NCBI RefSeq assembly: GCF_002127325.2
Contig: NC_035446.2
Coordinates: forward strand, 155,302,629-155,366,628
DNA: 64,000 bases
Direction of reading: 5' to 3'
Source: Helianthus annuus
Lineage: Eukaryota > Streptophyta > Magnoliopsida > Asterales > Asteraceae
The notes below the pieces were generated by a model, which made no database searches, was not told the DNA's origin, and saw only the letters and a program-made list of their open reading frames with translations. This document shows positions 1-10,808 of this stretch, in pieces (positions within the stretch are counted from its first letter, which is position 1; each line of letters begins with the position of its first letter). A program made the position numbers and the translations under genes.

Positions 1-1858
1 ACATCGCGATCGTACGACCAAACGAACCGACATCCGAGATATTTTTGAGCATGTTTTGAGTTCCCTATACTTTAACTTCATTTTAGAGGCTTGAAATGAG
101 GTTAACGGGGCTTAAACGTGTCAAAAATGGGCCAAATTGCATGTTTCTGAAGTGCAGGGACCATTTCTGCCAATTCTGGAAACTAAGCCCAGGCGGCCCG
201 CGTGAATGTTTGTGTGTACCTTAAGCGGGCCGCGTAAGAGGCCCAGGTCTGCAAAAATCAGTTTCCAGCTGATGTGGAAAAAGTAGTTCAACTAATTAAA
301 CTAAAATTACCCTAAACTAAGACTCAAGTAATAAAAATCTAGACTCTTTAACCTGACTAAACTACTCACCGGCAAGTGTACCGGTCGACTCTAGCACAGA
401 AAAGTAAGTCCGGATGTCGAACCCACAAGGACTCTATGAATTACGTTAACGACTCAACTTAGACTAGACACTGACACGACTAAACAAATATTGTGTTTGG
501 GGGGGGGGTTTACTAAAATCCTAAAATTATGATTAAATTGAAATTAACTAAAACACGAACGAAAACTAGGGTTTTGTTTCAGATGAGATTAAGGACTACC
601 TAGACTTGAATCCAGTTTGACTACGAATGGACTTCTAACGGTTTTATTGTTGTATGGAGCCGGGATCGTTAAATACTAAACCTTAAGGTATTTCAATGCT
701 AAGACTTCCCGACCCTTCTCAGGAAGAAACCTAGGAAACCCTACAAGGCTGTTATGATTACCGACTGTTAGATTTCCTCTCAGTCCTCTAACGACTCTAA
801 AAGTGCCCTAATATGACTATCTACCTCTCAGCGCGATAATCTAAGGCAATTCTAGGTTCTGACTTGGTTTACTAGACACACCTGCAATTAGGGAACTAAC
901 CTCGACTTCTCTCAAAATCTAATTTAGCTATATATTGCACCGCGACCTAATAACTAACTCGAGCCTCTCAGCGACAAGTTAAACAGAATATTCACTTCTA
1001 ATTGTATTTTAATTACTGTTCCTAAGGCTATCGGCCGATTTACCCAAAGATCACCCGAACCCGCAAGGATGCAAATAATCAACACAGATCTATTTTGTGA
1101 TAAAGACCGTCACTAAGATCTATGTGAAACAGCAAATAATCCACAATCAAAAGTAAATACGCATGTGCACCAAATCAGAAAATCTAGAACACGTTACTTT
1201 CAAAATCAATCCATAGTCTAGCAATAAAAACCGTTAAAAGATCCAAAACGTAAATCAAACCATCATCTAGTCTAGGTAGTATCTAGGGTTTAGCCAAGAA
1301 ACATAGTGTCTAACAAGAACAAATCAAATCCAAAACAAGAATTCATAATCAAAGTATCAAAAACAAGAAAATAATGAAAACCGGGAGATAAGACCCGAAT
1401 AATCTTCTTTCCTACGCTCCGTGCTTCAACCTGATGATTCTTGCAAGCTAAATCGCCTCGAAAAACTCCAAAATCTGCTCTCAAAGTCGCCTAGGGTTTC
1501 TTGGTTCATGTGTTATGTTCTAATGATGATTAATTTCCTTTTTATACCAAACCCTAATCGATCAGCAATCAAACGAATCAGTCAAGCCAGTCGCGTAGCG
1601 CGACTGGTCTCATCTTCACGCTAGCGCTACGCTAGCGCCTCAAGGTCAGCAAAAGTCAACGTTACCTCAGTTGCGTAGCGCGACTGATCCTCTTGTTACC
1701 CTAGCGCTACGCGAGTGGCTTTTTTTCACAGAATGTTGACTCCTAAACTCAGCTCCAACTTCCAAAATCTTCCAAATTATTCTAACACTTTTGTATATTG
1801 GATCCGGAACTTGATATTTGACACTTTAGCTCGGTTTTGCTCCAATTTCCACATTTTA
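1..1858 (+). mobile_element. Non-coding part of an LTR retroelement (uncertain)
   Basis: No open frame of useful length and no recognisable protein is present. The stretch runs into the LTR-like sequence to its right and is probably part of the same element, either internal 3' DNA or a longer LTR. A run of ten G lies near 498-508. Around 1592-1712 two kinds of GC-rich short palindromes alternate, one built on CAGTCGCGTAGCGCGACTG and one on GCTAGCGCTACGCTAGCGC. A similar GC-rich pair lies at 190-235. The true boundary with the LTR is not resolved. Confidence 0.4.
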
Positions 1859-4371
1859 TGTATCACGACCTGGAAAACGCAATGTAGATCAATAGCACGC
1901 AATTCCAAACTAAACTAAGCTAAAAATAACGATAAAACGTACAAACTATACACGATAAAAGTATGTATTTTGCAATACATCACCAGCTGTTCCACACTCT
2001 TGTAAATGGTTTTTAAGCATTCTAGGGGCCAAATTTGATGGTTTTTAAGAGCCCATGGTATCCAAATACCATGTGCCCACTTGGACGACCGAGATCGAAG
2101 CATGTTTCGCGATGAACGATCCTAACGGTCTTGGTTTTCCTATAAATACCCTCACCCATTTCATTTCTTCCTCACTTGAATTCTGAGATTTTCTCTAAGT
2201 TGGAGTGATTATCACTTCATACCTAAGAAATACTTGGAATTCAATCTTGCGGGGACCTTCAGTAAGTATTCTTTCGCGTTTTTCATTCGTTTTAGCGTTA
2301 AAGTCAAACTGCGTTTGACTTTCTGCATTGACCAGTTTATGGTCAACGCGAAGTTCGTTTGAACTTCATAACGTGAGCGTAATCACGATGGTTATAGTCC
2401 CTAGTGACTATACCCACTGATTACCACGTTATCTAGGCTCAGTGACGAGTCGTAGTTTCGGCCAAAATGCGTTTCCTCGCGTATTTTGTAACCAAACTAC
2501 TCTAGGGTATTAAAACCGTTTGTTTTAATACCAAACCTGTTTTCTAACTTTACTAAACATGTTCTAGCATATTTAGCTCGTCGCTTTTAGATTTGTGCTT
2601 GTTTAGGGTCGTAAAGGTAAGCGATCTAATCAATCGCTTATGCTTATGAACCCGACCCATTTGGTCGGTCGATCATTAGGATCCGACCAAACACTTTAGG
2701 TGACCATAGTTGTATAGGGAATAACCTTCCGAGGTTATACCTTATGGTCACGTCGTTTAAGTAGTTGTATGATAAGTAGTTCTTATGCCTTAGGTAAATT
2801 ACCAAAATGCCCTTTTTGCGCTAAAATTCATTTTAAGCCTATGTAACGTAACTTTTGACATATAACCTGTTTTGGAAACCATATTAAACATGCTAAGGCA
2901 TATCTTGCTTGTCATAGGACTAGTTAGGCATTCCGAACGCGTTTTACGCAAACGACGCGTTAAAGTAGCATAAGCTACCTAAACGGGTCGTAATGGGTCG
3001 TAAGCACTTAGGTTAGGTTTCATTTTAGTATGTAGGCTTTGTTAAACCATACTACATAAGTTCCCACACTTATTTGGTTTACGAACCCTCGTACTATCCG
3101 ATCTTCCGAGTTAGGTCCGGTTATTAATGTAGTTACCTATATTAGGTGCCGTTTGATTTCCGTGACCCCTCTAGCTTTGCTTGGTTGTTAGTCAAGACTT
3201 CTAAGCTCCCTCAAGTGAGTACATAGACCCCTCTTTTACTGTTTTCCAAACATTTTGGGGTGAAACACATGTGCCTACTTGTTACTTTCATGATTTCATG
3301 CTTTTATATCATATACTTGCTATGTTCATTAGTACACTAGTAGTACATGATTTTATTATGTTTTTGCTATGTATGTCCATTGTGTGCATACCTAGTACAT
3401 CGTTTTACATAACATTTTATGCTATGTATGTTCGTCATACTTAGTACATTTTACATCACATGCTATGTATGCCCATTGTGTGCATACTTAGTACATCGTT
3501 TTACAAAGACATCTTATACTTGGTATCATGCTATGTATGACCATCCTTCGCATACTTAGTACATTGTTTGTGCATTCTTACTTATGGTTTGGTTGTTACA
3601 TATTTCACTTGCCATACATGACATTTTGTTTACACATTACTTGATTGACATTTGACAACGGTTTAGACATGGGCAATTTACATTGGTGGTTTATGTGGGT
3701 AAGTGATTTGAGTAACGAGACGTGTGTAATGTGATACAAGCATGGTGGATACGCCGCTGGTACTTCCTATATATAAGTGCTTGTATTATATTACATGGCG
3801 TAGCGTTATTTAAATCATTCATTTGGATTTATACATTTTTACACAAATAACATATTTTTCACAAGACATTGTTTTACAAGACCGTTTGTTTTATACAAAC
3901 TCATTTTTACTTGGTTATTCATTTAACCTTACATCATTCTTTTTAACTATACATATCTATCATCGATTTTCAAACGTTTTATAAAAGCAAACACTTAAAC
4001 TGGATTCATGACAAGTTTTTGTTAAACATTTTCTTAAACCTAAGTCATGAATCCTATTTTTTCATAAAACCTATGTACTCGCCGGCATTTTTATGCTGAC
4101 GTACTTTCACATGTGTTTCAGGTACAATAGTTGATGTTATATGATGATGATATTGGTGTATGCTCACATAGGGATGGACGAGGCCTTAGTGACATTAAAA
4201 GATGCAAGACTAGTTATTTATGTTATGTTTCTTTGTTGTTAAGACATTGTAACTCATTTAATTCAATAAAACGAAATTTGTTTAATCCATGGTTGTGAAA
4301 CAATGATTCTGTTACAACACTCCCCGACGTTTCCGCCACGTTTTGTTGTTTTACGTGGTCGGGGTGTGACA
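1859..4371 (+). repeat. LTR of a Ty3/gypsy-like retroelement, right end certain
   Basis: The right end reads GGTCGGGGTGTGACA and stops abruptly at 4371, where an open protein frame of another gene begins. This is the usual look of an LTR 3' end (…ACA). A TATA box lies at 2141 and a polyadenylation-like AATAAA at about 4265, so transcription is rightward. There are no long ORFs. The left boundary is a guess: a TGT at 1859 followed by ATCACGACC is the best candidate start. No purine tract lies before it and the flanking 5-mers (TTTTA left, TTATT right) do not match, so the LTR may be longer or the rest of the element lies outside the window. Confidence 0.55.
2141..2148 (+). promoter_or_regulatory. 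TATA box of the LTR
   Basis: TATAAATA followed about 30 bp later by a pyrimidine-rich stretch, the expected layout of a plant Pol II start inside an LTR. Confidence 0.55.
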
Positions 4372-4697
4372 TTATTGCCCAACGATACGGTGTGATTGTT
4401 CACACCTTCGACATTCGTGGGAGCGATACAATTTTCCCTCTGCTGGGCGGCCCAAACGAAGCTGAGGAACCTCACCTGGTAGTTGCGGTTGTGTTCGTCG
4501 ACAATGGGCATTTCATACATGTAGAGCTTGGAGGTTGTTATCCAATGCCTCCCCCAAACCTACTCTGGACAGCGAACAGAACAGAGCGCGCAGCAGCCTG
4601 ACATACATTATACAGGGATCAGATCAACACGTACGAAATGCCTACTTATCGTGCCCCTGACCTTAATGCAACCCCATATGTTCAAGATGTATCTTAA
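4372..4697 (+). pseudogene. C-terminal piece of an OTU-like cysteine protease domain, cut by the LTR
   Basis: The frame opens right at the LTR junction with IAQRYGVIVHTFDIRG, continues through a DNGHF motif (catalytic-His region of OTU-type proteases) and GCYPMPPPNLLW, and ends at TAA 4695-4697. An in-frame TGA at 4599-4601 sits where this family usually has Trp (TGG to TGA), so it is broken twice: by the stop and by loss of everything upstream, including the catalytic Cys box. OTU modules with this His box occur at the C-terminus of some plant MULE/FAR1-like transposase proteins. Here the gene lies just upstream of gene B, in the same orientation and on the same element, so I infer that it is the tail of the element's own first gene. 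Not checked against a database. Confidence 0.6.
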
Positions 4698-5097
4698 ATG
4701 TGTTTAATAATAATCACGTTTGTGTTTATTCAATATACGCGTTACATCACGTTAAAAACCGAATGTCACCGACACGACCCAATCAGATTCAATACGCACT
4801 TGTACGACCCGAAATGACAATATACATCATAATACTGCAATTAATGAAAAAATACGTCATGTTCATGTACGGTAGGCGGCTGATACGCATAACACTTCTC
4901 ACAGGAGTACTTGTGATTTCAAACCTAAATGATACGAGATAACGGAATAAGACATCACACGTAACCGATTTGATCCGGAACTTGCCGTATAGTCCATATA
5001 TATTAAAAAATGATGTATAATGGAAAAAACGGAAAATTTAGACTATTTATCGACGCGTTTGTGAATTAAAAACAATTTTAAAAAATTTAAATATGCC
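4698..5097. other. Intergenic DNA between the two genes of the element
   Basis: No coding potential seen. The AT-rich sequence leads from the stop of the OTU-like gene to the first GC box and probably holds the 3' UTR of the first gene and the promoter of gene B. Confidence 0.4.
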
Positions 5098-5177
5098 CAA
5101 AACGCCCCGCTATGCTCATAACGCGGCGTTTTGGACCCAAAGCGCCGCGCTATGGCCATAGCGGGGCGCTTTGGTCC
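5098..5177. repeat. Two adjacent GC-box palindromes
   Basis: The first palindrome (5098-5132) is a diverged form, AACGCCCCGCTATG facing CATAACGCGGCGTT. The second (5133-5177) is near perfect: CCAAAGCGCCGCGCTATGG facing CCATAGCGGGGCGCTTTGG. The same box recurs at six other places in the two element copies. They lie about 130-200 bp before the splice donor of gene B, in what would be its promoter or 5' UTR. Confidence 0.8.
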
Positions 5178-5305
5178 CTCGTTATACACTGAAGCGGGGC
5201 ATCATCCCCCCCACTTCACCCAAACACCAAAAACACACACAAAGGTGCGATCCTCACACACTCGAGCCGGATTCGAAGATATTTCGAGCTTTCAACCGCT
5301 AACAG

Positions 5306-6018
5306 GTGCGTTCTAAACTCCTTAATCTTTGCTTTCACAAATGTTGATTGGTTCATGTTGATTGTTGTTGATCTTGGCCTGAATCTCCTGCTGTTTGGGT
5401 TCTGTTCTTCAGAACGAAGAACCAAAGCGCCGCGCCGAGGCCAAAGCGGGGCGCTTTGGTTCATGTTTATTATTTTTTTTTGTTAATTGTTTAATTTTTA
5501 TTAATTGTTTATTAATATTTGTTTAATAATTATTATTTGTTTAATATTAATTGTTTATTAATATTTGTTTAATTATTATTATTTGTTTAATTATTATTAG
5601 TTTATTAATATTTGTTTAATTATTATTTGTTTAATATTATTTGTTTAATTATTATTTGTTTAATATTATTTGTTTATTAATATATGTTTATTAATATTTG
5701 TTTAATTATTATTTGTTTATTAATATTTGTTTAATTATTTGTTTAATTATTATTATCTGTTTAGTTATTATTTGTTTATTAATATTTGTTTAATTATTAT
5801 TTGTTTAATTATTATTTGTTTAATATTATTTGTTTATTAATATATGTTTATTAATATTTGTTTAATTATTATTTGTTTAATATTATTTGTTTATTAATAT
5901 TTGTTTAATTATTTGTTTAATTATTATTTGTTTATTAATATTTGTTTAATTATTATTTGTTTAATTATTTGTTTAATTATTATTTGTTTAGTTATTTGTT
6001 TAATTGATCAACGTGCAG
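5306..6018 (+). other. Predicted 5' UTR intron of gene B, filled with AT-rich tandem repeats
   Basis: A good donor (AACAG|GTGCG) sits at 5305/5306 and a good acceptor (ACGTGCAG|GG) at 6018, two bases before the gene B ATG. Most of the intron (about 5465-6010) is an irregular tandem repeat of TTTGTTTAATTATTATT-type units. The same acceptor context and the same kind of AT repeat precede gene B in copy 2, which supports a real intron. Confidence 0.6.
5419..5462. repeat. GC-box palindrome inside the gene B leader intron
   Basis: GAACCAAAGCGCCGCG faces GCGGGGCGCTTTGGTTC with a short centre. The right half (GGCGCTTTGGTTCATGTT) is also where copy 2 resumes after its apparent internal deletion. Confidence 0.8.
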
Positions 6019-6020
6019 GG

Positions 6021-7110
6021 ATGGATTTATCCGATGAGGAGATTGAGCATATGGAGGATGAGGGAGTGGTGGGGGACGAGGAGGAGCCGGCATGTCCGTA
6101 TCTTCAGTTTCCGATGGGGTCACGGGCGAGGGGGAGATGCGCTAGGGTGCGCACCATACCGATTGGGGAGCACGTAGGCATAGACTGGGAGCTGCTATCT
6201 ACCCTGGGAGAGGTCGAGCGGGCGCGTGAGATAGTTGGGCTAGATACTCCTTGGTCGCGCCTATTTGAGTTAGCGATGGAGGACTCGTACCCTGAGCTTA
6301 CGGTCGAGTTTTGCTCTACGTTTACATACGCGCCGCATCCGGCGGATTACGTGGAGGACCCTCATTTTCCAGTCCACGAGGTTACATTCCGTCTGGCCGG
6401 TCAGCAGTTTGAGATGAGTGTGCGGGAGTTTGCTGTCCACACAGGTTTGTACACTGAGCCTGAGCTTGATACTGATTTATATACGCAGGCGGTTACGATG
6501 ACGGACAGGCAGACGCTTATCAGTTTCTGGAGGGTCATTTCCAGGGTTCCCTTTGGGAAATCCTGGCAAAAGGCCACCACCATTAAAGACCCTTTGTACC
6601 GATACCTGCACCATGTGATCGCGTCGACTATCGTGCCGCGGGGTTCCAGCAAGGAGAAGGTCAACCTCAGTGACCTTTTCTTTCTATACTGCCTACTACG
6701 CCGCCAACCCTGCGATCTAGCAGCCAGCCTGGCAGAGTACTTTTCTACTGCATACCACCGGCAGCTCCGCGGGTTTCTTCACACTGGCTCATTTATCACC
6801 GCCATTGCACGATCGCTAGGGATCGTGCCCGAGCATGATCCGCTGCTGTCCGATCCGGTCCCGTCATCCAGGTTGGGCCGCGCGTCAGTAGCCGCTATGC
6901 AGATCACCCGTACCTTTGATGTCGGTCTGAGGTTCAGGGGTGCGGACGGGCTGATTTGGCAGCCAGAGGTGTTGCCGGAGGTCATCCCGGTTGTTATTGA
7001 GGTGAGGCCTGGGATGTTAGCCCCTCCTGATGTTCAGCGGGCCGCTCGGCGGGCTCAGCTACAGGCTCTGGGCATCGATGAGCCTGAGGCTCAGCCTGAG
7101 CCTCAGCCTG

Positions 7111-7143
<33 letters not shown>

Positions 7144-7400
7144 ATGATCCGGCGCAGGAGGAGCGGGTCGAGGAGGTCCCGGTACCACCAGTTCAGCCAG
7201 CTCCTGAGCCGCCACAGTACCCGCAGCACGTTTACGCTGACCTGCCTCCGGCAGCGCGTGAGGTGGCTCGGGACTTCGACCGGCGCCTCAGACGTCAGGG
7301 CGCACGCATTGACTGGATCGTCCAGACGCTCGTTGATCTACGAGAGCTCGCTGCGTTGCCTCCACTTCCCCTCCCACCGTCCCCACCGCACGAGGATTAG
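6021..7400 (+). CDS. Gene B: ATHILA ORF1-like protein, 459 aa, intact
   Basis: ATG 6021 is chosen because it follows a splice acceptor and is where the two copies start to agree as protein (MDLSDEEIEH); the open frame upstream is only intron repeat. The acidic N-terminus is followed by a globular part with PWSRLFELAMEDSYPEL, EFCSTFTYAPHP, FRLAGQQFEMSVREFAVHTG and DLFFLYCLLRRQP. This is the pattern of the plant ATHILA ORF-1 family (Pfam 'Arabidopsis retrotransposon ORF-1'). A low-complexity Q/E/P/A linker (about 355-400) and a Pro/Arg-rich tail with a short helix follow. There are no zinc fingers and no catalytic motifs that I can name. The frame is fully open, GC-rich against AT-rich flanks, and nearly the same in copy 2. 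The biochemical function is unknown. Its place in a DNA transposon suggests an accessory protein. Confidence 0.7.
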
Positions 7401-7862
7401 TACATTACTTTGTTTGTTTAGTGTTTTGTTATGTATTATGTACTTAGTTGTACCATTTTGTTGTGTATTGTATGTACAAACTGATATATATATATATTGC
7501 AGTTAATCTTCTATTTACATCACGTTGGTTCTGGATTGTTTACGTTTAATTCTTATGGCTTTCTGTACATTTTATTTAACGTGTTCGTTTTAATTTAACA
7601 AAATAAAAAACATTAAGAACTTATATTATACACCTTCTATAAAAATAATGACGTAATGACGTAATTATAAAACAACGTTAATTTAATAAAATAAACAACG
7701 TTTTAATTCAAAAAGGCAACATTCAATCATTCAAAAACAAATTCCCATTCACAACGGCAACGCTCACATAAAAAATTTTTCCTCCAAAAATCCCTACCAT
7801 ACTAATTCAACCAAAAATCCCTACCAAACTAACCCACATCAACCCAAATCAACCCCAACCAA
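7401..7862. other. 3' flank of gene B inside the element
   Basis: AT-rich, no coding signal. It matches the 3' flank in copy 2 (for example the TA run near 7482-7496 and GTTTACGTTTAATTCTTATGG), so it is element DNA, presumably 3' UTR and subterminal sequence. Confidence 0.5.
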
Positions 7863-7962
7863 GGCTGTTGTCTTTTTTGCACATCCAAAGCGCCTCGCTA
7901 TGGCCAAAGTGGGGCGCTTTGGCCATAGCGAGGCGCTTTGGATGTGCAAAAAGACAACAGCC
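7863..7962. repeat. Subterminal GC-box hairpin, right end of copy 1
   Basis: An inverted repeat with arms of about 46 bp (starting GGCTGTTGTC, ending GACAACAGCC) and a centre of about 8 bp. Each arm holds one box, CCAAAGCGCCTCGCTATGGCC. It lies 20 bp from the inferred terminus, as the longer hairpin does in copy 2. Confidence 0.85.
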
Positions 7963-7982
7963 GTGTGCGAATAGACCTGGCC

Positions 7983-8555
7983 ATAAAGTATCTGACAACC
8001 ACCACTTTTAATAATAGATTTAAACATTTACCCAAAGAATAAATAACATTGTGTTGTGGTAATATGTCTCATCTCTATATACATGACTAGGGCTGAGCAA
8101 AAGCCGATCTATTAACCTAAAACCGATGAAACCAAACCGAAATTAACTGAAAGTCGGTTATCAGTTTTTTTGTGTATCCTCAGTTAACCGAAATAAACAC
8201 AACCAAACCGAACCTTTTATATTTTCCTATATTACTATCTTTCACGCCTTCATTTCTTGTAATTCATGTTCTATACCTCTATTTCATGTATTTATGCTTC
8301 AATTTCAAGTATTTATACCTTTATTTCATGTATTTATACATCTGTTTCATGTATTTCTAATAAAAAAATAGTCCAACGGTTTTTTGTAATTTTTGAAAGT
8401 AAAGGACATAGTTTGCAATCTATTGTCAACGTAAATGACGATTTTTGTAATTTACTCATATTAGAATGATAAATAGGCATTTTTCTTTCTTCTAAAAATA
8501 TGCCATTGTTCTAAAACAAGTCTTGTAGGTTTTAGTTTTTTTCCACGATAACTTA
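7983..8555. other. No gene seen; repeat-like AT-rich DNA
   Basis: Sequence after the element end. Contains CCGAAAT/AACCGA-rich text (8095-8210) typical of decayed transposons and a pentad-like ATTTCATGTATTTATACCT repeat (8250-8360). No coding frame is believable. Confidence 0.35.
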
Positions 8556-8804
8556 GGCATCGGGGTACACTTTGTCCCTTAACAACGAAATAGTATAATC
8601 CCGTTAACTCCATCTAATCCTATTTTTAGTGGTTTTTGGTTTAAAAAATAAAATAATAATTAATTCAATCTCTTAACATCGGGTTAATATGTTAACAAAT
8701 AACTTTTTAACGACCCTTAACACAAGGAAGGAGTGGTGTGCAATATCGGTTAATATGCTATGTTACCATTAACACCCCAAATATTAAGGTACACCCATAT
8801 TGGC
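8556..8804. mobile_element. Tourist-like MITE (family 1)
   Basis: Ends GGCATCGGGGTACACTTT and, inverted, GCCAATATGGGTGTACCTTAA. Flanking trinucleotides are TTA and TAA, so the target duplication is not perfect. Interior text such as TTCAATCTCTTAACAT is shared, inverted, with the MITE at 24289 and resembles the one at 55218. No protein. Confidence 0.55.
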
Positions 8805-8897
8805 TAAATGAAACTGCCAATCTTCTTGATCATTTATTGAAAAATATATTCCTATTGATTGAAAAAATGTTATCGTATTTTGGATGGAAACACTTTT

Positions 8898-9076
8898 AGT
8901 GACGGATTTAGAAGAAAATTTTAGGGGTAGCTTGGAGAATAATTTTTTTTTGCTCATGTGTATCTCATACATAAAACGAATAAGAAGACAAACTACTTTT
9001 GTACTAATTTTCCACTTCGTCGATAAAATTGAGAGCTAGTGGGTGCTACCCCTAGCTTCCAAGTATATCCGCCCCT
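8898..9076. mobile_element. Small inverted-repeat element
   Basis: Begins AGTGACGGATTTAGAA and ends, inverted, AGGGGCGGATATACTTGG; both ends hold GGGGTAGC further in. It interrupts text (ATGGAAACACTT / CTCAATAATGCATAAC) that is found uninterrupted at 22544-22570. Superfamily not assigned. Confidence 0.5.
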
Positions 9077-9139
9077 AAACACCTCAATAATGCATAACAA
9101 GGCCATTATAATTTTGTACTATTTTCTTGATTGAAAAAA

Positions 9140-9574
9140 GAGTAAAACGAACATTTTCCTCTTTGAGGTTTGTTCATTTTTGCGACTTTCATTTAAAGGT
9201 TTGTTTTTCCGCATCTAGATTTAAAAATTTTGAAAATTTGTCATTTTCATCCAATTCATTAACTCCATCCATTTTACTCTCTTAAATGAAGGACATTTCC
9301 ATTTTTTAGACATTTTCTCAATTAAAATAAAAAATGCTATAACAAATAAAGATCCATCTCTATTGATTTCCCCCCACTCAAACCCTTTAATCACCACAAA
9401 AATGTCTAAAAAACGAAAAATACCCTAACTTAACGTTAAAAGAACGGATGCAGTTAACGAGTTAGATGAAAATTGCAAGATTTCAAATCTTTTGAATCCA
9501 GATACAATAAAACAAACTTGTGAACGAAAGTTGCAAAAGTAATCAAACCTAGGGCCAAAAATGACATTTTACTC
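9140..9574. mobile_element. Short MULE-type MITE
   Basis: Long terminal inverted repeats of about 150 bp start GAGTAAAACGAACATTTTC on the left and, inverted, GAGTAAAATGTCATTTTTG on the right. Flanks are TTGAAAAAA and TTGTAAAAA, a 9-bp target duplication with one mismatch. No coding region. Confidence 0.65.
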
Positions 9575-9600
9575 TTGTAAAAAAGTTATCATATTTTGGA

Positions 9601-9755
9601 GGGTTATTGGATTTTATCACCCCCAACTATCGACCATTGGCCGCTACCACCCCCAACTAACACCTTGACGCCTGCCACCTCCAACTTGACTTTTAGTTTG
9701 TGTTGGCACCACATCGTTAACCAAACACTAACTCAGTTAGTTTTTTATCCTACAT
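9601..9755 (+). repeat. Left TIR of the 12.9-kb MULE
   Basis: Pairs with the right TIR from the outer GGGTTATTGG through ATCACCCCCAA, CCACCCCCAACTAACAC, CTTGACTTTTAGTTTGT to about ATCCTACATGG. Confidence 0.85.
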
Positions 9756-10053
9756 GGCTTTTTTTATCTAATGTGGCAAAGTGACTTGGCTTTTTTTAAT
9801 CTAATTTAAAAAATAATCAGATTTTATAACAGCTCTCTCTCTCTTTCTCTCTGTCTCTCTCTAAAATCACTCTTTCCCTAATAATCTGCACCCATTGTTC
9901 CCAAACAACTTCAATAATATTCTCACCTACACCCAACTCATCATCTTCGTATTGGCATCAACAGAAACAAGGCGATCCAAACAGAAATGTATTCGCTCGA
10001 ACAAAACTTCAATTAAATGGAACAAGACCAATTTGAAACAATGTCTTCATCTT

Positions 10054-10700
10054 TGATGAAACACCGATTAACACAAGGTTTATCGATGGGGTTATTTCAT
10101 CTATGGGGTTCAACCTCTTTTCTTGCTCGTATCAATGGCTTGAGATCTGCAAAACAGTAAACACCGTCAGTCTCGTTAAGAGGGGGAGAAAGGGGATTTC
10201 CCTCTTAACCAGGCTCCGGCGTGAGAATAAATACTGTTCTGAGAGAAATAAACAGTGTGTGTATAGAGTGAGTATGGAGAGTAAGATCCTGAACCTGAAT
10301 GATGAAGGGTCCTATTTATAGCCGGAGGGTGAAGAAGGAAAGAGCAGCTGTGCCAGCTGTGGGCGCGTGCCAGCTGTCCGACCAAGTGGAATATCCTCTT
10401 GGTCTGCTCTGTCACGGCAGGTGTAGTGGTACACGTGGCGTTCTTACATTTTCCCACGCTGGATACCTCGTACTGGCGTTGTCAGCTCTGCTCCCTGATT
10501 TGTCGCAGGCCTATGTGGCGTTCTGCGAGTGGTGACACGTGTTGTCCTTTATGTCGGATAGAGCATCTTTGGCGCCAGCTGCGAGTCTTCCAGAAGTTTC
10601 TAGAAGCTTCTGGATTGCTTCGCTGATATGGACGCCTTGTATGCTCAAAAGTGGTGTGGTCCCTGCCATGTAGGCAGGGAATTGGGACCATACCTCTTCA
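10054..10700 (-). repeat. 3' LTR of the Tat retrotransposon (647 bp)
   Basis: TGATGAAACACC … ACCTCTTCA, the same length as the other LTR. By eye only about four substitutions separate the two. It is preceded by the 5-bp target duplication ATCTT (10049-10053). Because gag-pol is on the minus strand, this left LTR is the 3' one. Confidence 0.95.
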
Positions 10701-10714
10701 AGTCCCCCCAGTCC
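10701..10714 (-). other. Polypurine tract next to the 3' LTR
   Basis: On the minus strand GGACTGGGGGGACT lies directly before the 3' LTR, the normal place for second-strand priming. Confidence 0.75.
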
Positions 10715-10808
10715 AGTGTGCCTTCTAGTTGAGTTGATCGTCTAGGAGGGATTCTGGACTTATGAGAGTAGTGGTTTTTTGGTGCGTGGAGTTTGGTGAT
10801 TTGTAAGA

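Larger units (their letters stand above)
4372..7982 (+). mobile_element. GC-hairpin transposon, copy 1 (left end lost)
   Basis: Contains the OTU-like gene tail, GC-rich palindromic boxes (5098-5177, 5419-5462, 7863-7962) and intact gene B. The right terminus is set by comparison with copy 2 on the minus strand: read inward, both end with GG(C/T)..GGTCTATTCGCACACG, placing this end at 7982, followed by ATAAAGTAT. The left terminus is beyond the inserted LTR or outside the window. Superfamily is inferred to be Mutator-like because of the OTU-type gene; the transposase core itself is not visible here. Confidence 0.55.

Noticed and set aside
1859..4371. Calling a complete LTR element with target duplication
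   Set aside because: No matching 5-bp flanks, no PBS after 4371 and no purine tract before 1859, so only the right border is firm.
5465..6020. N-terminal extension of gene B (Ile/Leu/Tyr-rich leader) as a membrane segment
   Set aside because: It is the AT-repeat intron read in frame; a good splice acceptor precedes the ATG at 6021 and copy 2 has the same layout with a different repeat length.
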